Below are positions 61,666-64,000 of a stretch of DNA of 64,000 nucleotides, piece by piece. Position 1 is the stretch's first letter. Each line of letters starts with the position of its first letter. The DNA is from Haloechinothrix aidingensis. Its GTDB lineage: Bacteria > Actinomycetota > Actinomycetes > Mycobacteriales > Pseudonocardiaceae. The position numbers and the translations under genes were made by a program. The DNA is taken from contig NZ_JACCKD010000001.1 in assembly GCF_013450155.1 (NCBI RefSeq), positions 620,001 to 684,000 of the forward strand, read 5' to 3'. A model generated the notes under the pieces. It worked only from the letters and a program-made list of their open reading frames with translations. It was not told the DNA's origin and did no database searches.

Positions 61666-61673
61666 CCCTGTTC

Positions 61674-62441
61674 CTACGCCTCCACCGTCGCCGCAGGCTG
61701 AGCCAGCGGAGCGATGCCGTACGCGCGTTCGAGGTTGTCCGCCGACAGCGCATCGCCGACCGGCCCCTCCGCGACCACGGTTCCTGCCAGCAGTACCGCG
61801 TACGCGAAGCGGTCCCGCACGGTGCGCAGGTCGTGGTGCACCGCGAGCACCGTGACGCCCGTGGCGCACAGCCGCTCCAGCAGCGAGAGCAGATCGCTCT
61901 CGGTCCGCGCGTCGACGGCGGTGAACGGTTCGTCGAGGATCAGCAGGTCGGCGCGCTGTGCGAGCGCGCGGGCGAGGAAGACCCGCTGCCGCTGTCCCCC
62001 GGACAGCTCGTCGAGCGGGGTGTCCGCCAGCCCCTGCACGCCGGTGGCTTCCATGGCCTCGGCGACGGCGATGTCGTCCTCGGAGGTGAGCCTGCGGAAC
62101 CACCCGCGATGCGGGTACCGGCCCATCTCGACGACCTGCACGGCGGTGATGGGAAAGTCCTCGGCCACCGCGTCCTGCTGCGGCACGTACGCGACCCGGC
62201 TACGTACCCTGGCCAGCGGGCTCCCGAAGAAACGGGCCGAACCGCGCGTGGCGGCCAGCAGTCCGAGTGAAGCTTTGACCAGTGTGGACTTGCCGGAGCC
62301 GTTCGGGCCGACCACCGCGCCGAACGTTCCGTGCGGCACGTCGAGATCGACGCCGCGGAGTACGGTGCGACCGTTGTACCCCGCGCGGAGGTCGCGCAGG
62401 CTCAGGGCGGCGGTGTCCTCGTGCTGTTCCGGGTGTGCCAT
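61674..62441 (-). CDS. Metal ABC transporter ATPase
   Basis: 255 residues. Walker A VVGPNGSGKST (44-53), Q-loop VAYVPQQDAVAEDFPITAVQVVEMGRYP typical of Zn/Mn ABC ATPases, signature LSGGQRQRVFLARALAQRADLLILDEPFTAVDA. It powers the two ABC-3 permeases downstream and follows the binding protein gene by 3 bases. Confidence 0.92.
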   Translation of the reverse strand: MAHPEQHEDTAALSLRDLRAGYNGRTVLRGVDLDVPHGTFGAVVGPNGSGKSTLVKASLGLLAATRGSARFFGSPLARVRSRVAYVPQQDAVAEDFPITAVQVVEMGRYPHRGWFRRLTSEDDIAVAEAMEATGVQGLADTPLDELSGGQRQRVFLARALAQRADLLILDEPFTAVDARTESDLLSLLERLCATGVTVLAVHHDLRTVRDRFAYAVLLAGTVVAEGPVGDALSADNLERAYGIAPLAQPAATVEA

Positions 62442-62444
62442 GGT

Positions 62445-63461
62445 CTACTGTTCCGTTCCTGCCAGGCCTGCCGCGATGCGTTCCGCGTTCGCGCGGAGCA
62501 TCCCGATGTAGGTTCCCTCCGGGGTGCCGTCGTCCCCCGCGGCGTCGCCGTACAGCTCCGCGCCGACAGTGACCTCGTGGCCCCGCTGCTCGGCGGCTGC
62601 GACTACGGCGTCCAGGGTGTTGCGCGGGACGCTGGACTCCATGAACACCGTCGGTACCCCGGCATCCGTGACGAGCCCGGTCACCTCGGAGATGTTGGCG
62701 GTCGTGGCTTCCTCCTCGGTGGAGATGCCCTGGATGGCTGCCACGTCCATGTCGAACGCCCTTCCGAAGTACTGGAAGGCGTCGTGCGAGGTGACGAGGG
62801 TGCGATGCCGCTCGGGGATGGCCTCGAGCTCGCGCTCTATCTCCTCGTACAGGGCCAGTATGTCCGCGCGGTAGTCCTGTGCCCTGACCCGGTACGCATC
62901 GGCGTTGTCGGGGTCGAGCTCGGCGAGCTCGTCGGCGATCACGCCGACGACGTCCGCCCACAGCCGGGGATCCAGCCAGACGTGCGGGTCGTGCTCGGTC
63001 CCCTCCGGCGCACCCACCTCGGGCTCGAGCAGCCGGTCCTCGTCGAGCTGCTCCCCCACGAGCACGACCGGTTTCGTGCGGGCGAGCTCGGTGAGCGTGG
63101 GGCGTAGCGACCCTTCCAGGAACAGCCCGACGGCGAACACCGCGTCCGCCGCGCGCATCTCGTCGAGGTCGCTCGCGCGAGCCTGGTACAGGTGCGGATC
63201 GACACCCGGCCCCATGAGGCGTGCGGTTGCCACGTCGTCGCCGCCGACACGGTCCACCGTGTCGGCAAGGAAGTTGGTCGTGGCGATGACCCGGAGCCGG
63301 TCGTCACCCTCCCCGGCGGAGGCGTCGGATCGCAGCGCATACCCGACGATCCCGGCGGCGATCAGCACCACCACGAGCGCCAGCGCCCCGATTATGACGG
63401 CCTCGCGCCGCCTCTCGCGTTGCCGCCCCCGCCGGTATTCCGCGTAGCTGCCCGCATCCAC
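62445..63461 (-). CDS. TroA-like manganese/zinc-binding protein with membrane anchor
   Basis: 338 residues. Instead of a lipobox, the N-terminus has a charged cytosolic part (RRGRQRERRRE) and one transmembrane helix (residues 21-43). The fold blocks are VIATTNFLADTVDRVGG, GVDPHLYQARASDLDEMRAADAV, HDPHVWLDPRLWADV, TLVTSHDAFQYFGRAF and VGAELYGDA. Metal ligands by alignment: H90, H160, H226, D306, the TroA-type His3Asp set. It lacks the His-rich loop of ZnuA. First gene of the operon, behind a 12-bp perfect palindrome. Confidence 0.88.
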   Translation of the reverse strand: MDAGSYAEYRRGRQRERRREAVIIGALALVVVLIAAGIVGYALRSDASAGEGDDRLRVIATTNFLADTVDRVGGDDVATARLMGPGVDPHLYQARASDLDEMRAADAVFAVGLFLEGSLRPTLTELARTKPVVLVGEQLDEDRLLEPEVGAPEGTEHDPHVWLDPRLWADVVGVIADELAELDPDNADAYRVRAQDYRADILALYEEIERELEAIPERHRTLVTSHDAFQYFGRAFDMDVAAIQGISTEEEATTANISEVTGLVTDAGVPTVFMESSVPRNTLDAVVAAAEQRGHEVTVGAELYGDAAGDDGTPEGTYIGMLRANAERIAAGLAGTEQ

Positions 63462-63490
63462 GATCGGTGAACTCCCTGTTCAGACAATAA

Positions 63491-63508
63491 ATTTCGGCAT
63501 GCCGATAT
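63491..63508. promoter_or_regulatory. Palindrome in the metal transporter promoter
   Basis: TCGGCATGCCGA is a perfect 12-bp palindrome inside an 18-bp imperfect one with matching AT ends (63491-63508), 30 bases before the start of the binding protein gene. Size, place and AT flanks fit a DtxR/MntR- or Zur-like operator; which regulator binds cannot be told. Confidence 0.6.
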
Positions 63509-63708
63509 CACCTGTTCGGTTGACAGTACATTGTTGTTCGGAGGAAGCCAATCCGCAATGGCGGTGCGGGACACCGCACAGTGCCGCAGGGCGATGGGGA
63601 GGTGGCACACCACGGGCGGGGCGGGCCGGTGGCATACCTCGAGCTCCGGTCCGACCGCCGGGGCCGCCCCTCGTAGGCGGCCGCGCCGGCGATCGCGATA
63701 GGTATTGG

Positions 63709-63762
63709 GGGCGGGGGGCTTCCTGGCACTGCCCCTCAGCGTGCCGAGAAAGCCCCCCGCCC
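63709..63762. terminator. Long hairpin with internal stem
   Basis: GGGCGGGGGGCTT (63709-63721) pairs perfectly with AAGCCCCCCGCCC (63750-63762), enclosing a second stem GGCAC/GTGCC (63725-63729 and 63741-63745). No U-tract. Best read as a terminator, in an unknown direction. Confidence 0.6.
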
Positions 63763-63832
63763 AACAGGTGCGCGGCCGGAGGGTCGTGTATTGGCGCGGT
63801 GAAACACGACCGCTCCTCGCGCACCGGATCGG

Positions 63833-63867
63833 GCTCCGGCGCCGCGGGGGCATCGCGGCGCCGGAGC
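63833..63867. terminator. 14-bp perfect hairpin
   Basis: GCTCCGGCGCCGCG (63833-63846) and its exact complement (63854-63867) around a 7-base loop. With the hairpin at 63709-63762 it suggests strong transcriptional insulation in front of the metal operon. Confidence 0.6.
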
Positions 63868-64000
63868 ACCTGGCCCGAATCGGCCGGGCGCGGTCGGTCG
63901 ATTCGGGTGGCCCATGGACGGGTTCGGGTGTTTCGGGGAAGTCGGAGTGAGACGCGGCAGCGCTCCCGGGTGGGTCCGGGCTCGTCTGCGGTGGGAGACC

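Larger units (their letters stand above)
63509..64000. other. Non-coding right end of the window
   Basis: No protein-like frame is convincing on either strand; the plus-strand frame at 63705-63950 and the minus-strand frames are R/P-rich without family signature. The first 25 bases are promoter DNA of the metal operon. Two long hairpins (entered separately) suggest the 3' end of a transcript coming from beyond 64000 or a leader region. Confidence 0.45.

Noticed and set aside
63705-63950. 81-codon frame on the plus strand near the right edge
   Set aside because: It spans both long hairpins and its product is low-complexity; no support for coding.
1-64000. tRNA, rRNA, CRISPR arrays, insertion sequences, prophage or attachment sites
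   Set aside because: Looked for the T-loop motif, regularly spaced repeats, transposase motifs and terminal inverted repeats; none was convincing. The 13E12-type HNH gene alone was not accepted as a mobile element because no ends were visible.

Overview
This is about 64 kb of very GC-rich chromosome from an actinobacterium, most likely a member of the Pseudonocardiales (Pseudonocardiaceae-like). The evidence is the many GTG starts and the ATGA/GTGA gene overlaps. It is also the gene families present: two XRE(DUF5753)/DUF397 pairs, type VII secretion (ESX)-associated small proteins with LppA- and DUF3558-like lipoproteins, a 13E12-type DUF222/HNH gene, a deazaflavin-dependent nitroreductase, and a corynebacterial-style iol cluster. 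No rRNA, tRNA, CRISPR array or insertion sequence was recognised.

Layout. 1-11.6 kb is mixed housekeeping and accessory DNA: a nitroreductase tail, a lipase-maturation-factor-like membrane protein, a TetR regulator followed by a Tat-exported FAD oxidoreductase, an acetyltransferase, XRE/DUF397 pair 1, a LuxR-type regulator, a methyltransferase, a VapC remnant beside a perfect 40-bp palindrome, a DMT exporter and an iron/2-oxoglutarate oxygenase. 11.6-17.4 kb encodes cell-surface proteins: a beta-helix protein with cell-wall-binding repeats, then an LppA-like lipoprotein, an alpha/beta hydrolase and a WXG-like protein in one operon. 17.6-21 kb holds a GntR regulator and a four-gene operon whose first two genes are the two halves of the plant Tm-1 protein. 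22-25.4 kb has a methyltransferase, a zinc-ribbon protein, a MocR regulator with its own operator and an LHPP-like HAD phosphatase. 25.4-32.4 kb holds a LytTR/LytS-type two-component system with two different sodium:solute symporters, each with its own small membrane subunit.

34.4-54.9 kb is the core of the window. It is a complete myo-inositol catabolic regulon: a 13-gene operon on the minus strand reading iolC, a Cgl0158-family aldolase-like gene, iolB, iolD, iolA, iolE, an inositol-type ABC transporter (binding protein, permease, ATPase), iolG, iolH, a zinc alcohol dehydrogenase and a Gfo/Idh/MocA oxidoreductase. A LacI regulator diverges from iolC. A second LacI regulator 18 kb away diverges from another iolG-like gene. 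Both divergent promoters carry the same operator core, GAGCGCTC, so the two loci probably form one regulon. Between them lie XRE/DUF397 pair 2 and a 13E12-type HNH protein with a perfect LexA (SOS) box directly upstream.

55-59.8 kb is a second type VII-associated cassette: an EspC-like protein, a 750-residue protein and two paralogous lipoproteins. Its distal part is visibly more AT-rich, and the last gene seems to have a frameshifted 3' end. 59.8-63.5 kb is a manganese/zinc-type ABC importer (two permeases, ATPase, TroA-like binding protein) behind a metal-regulator-like palindrome. The last 0.5 kb is non-coding as far as I can see and contains two strong hairpins.
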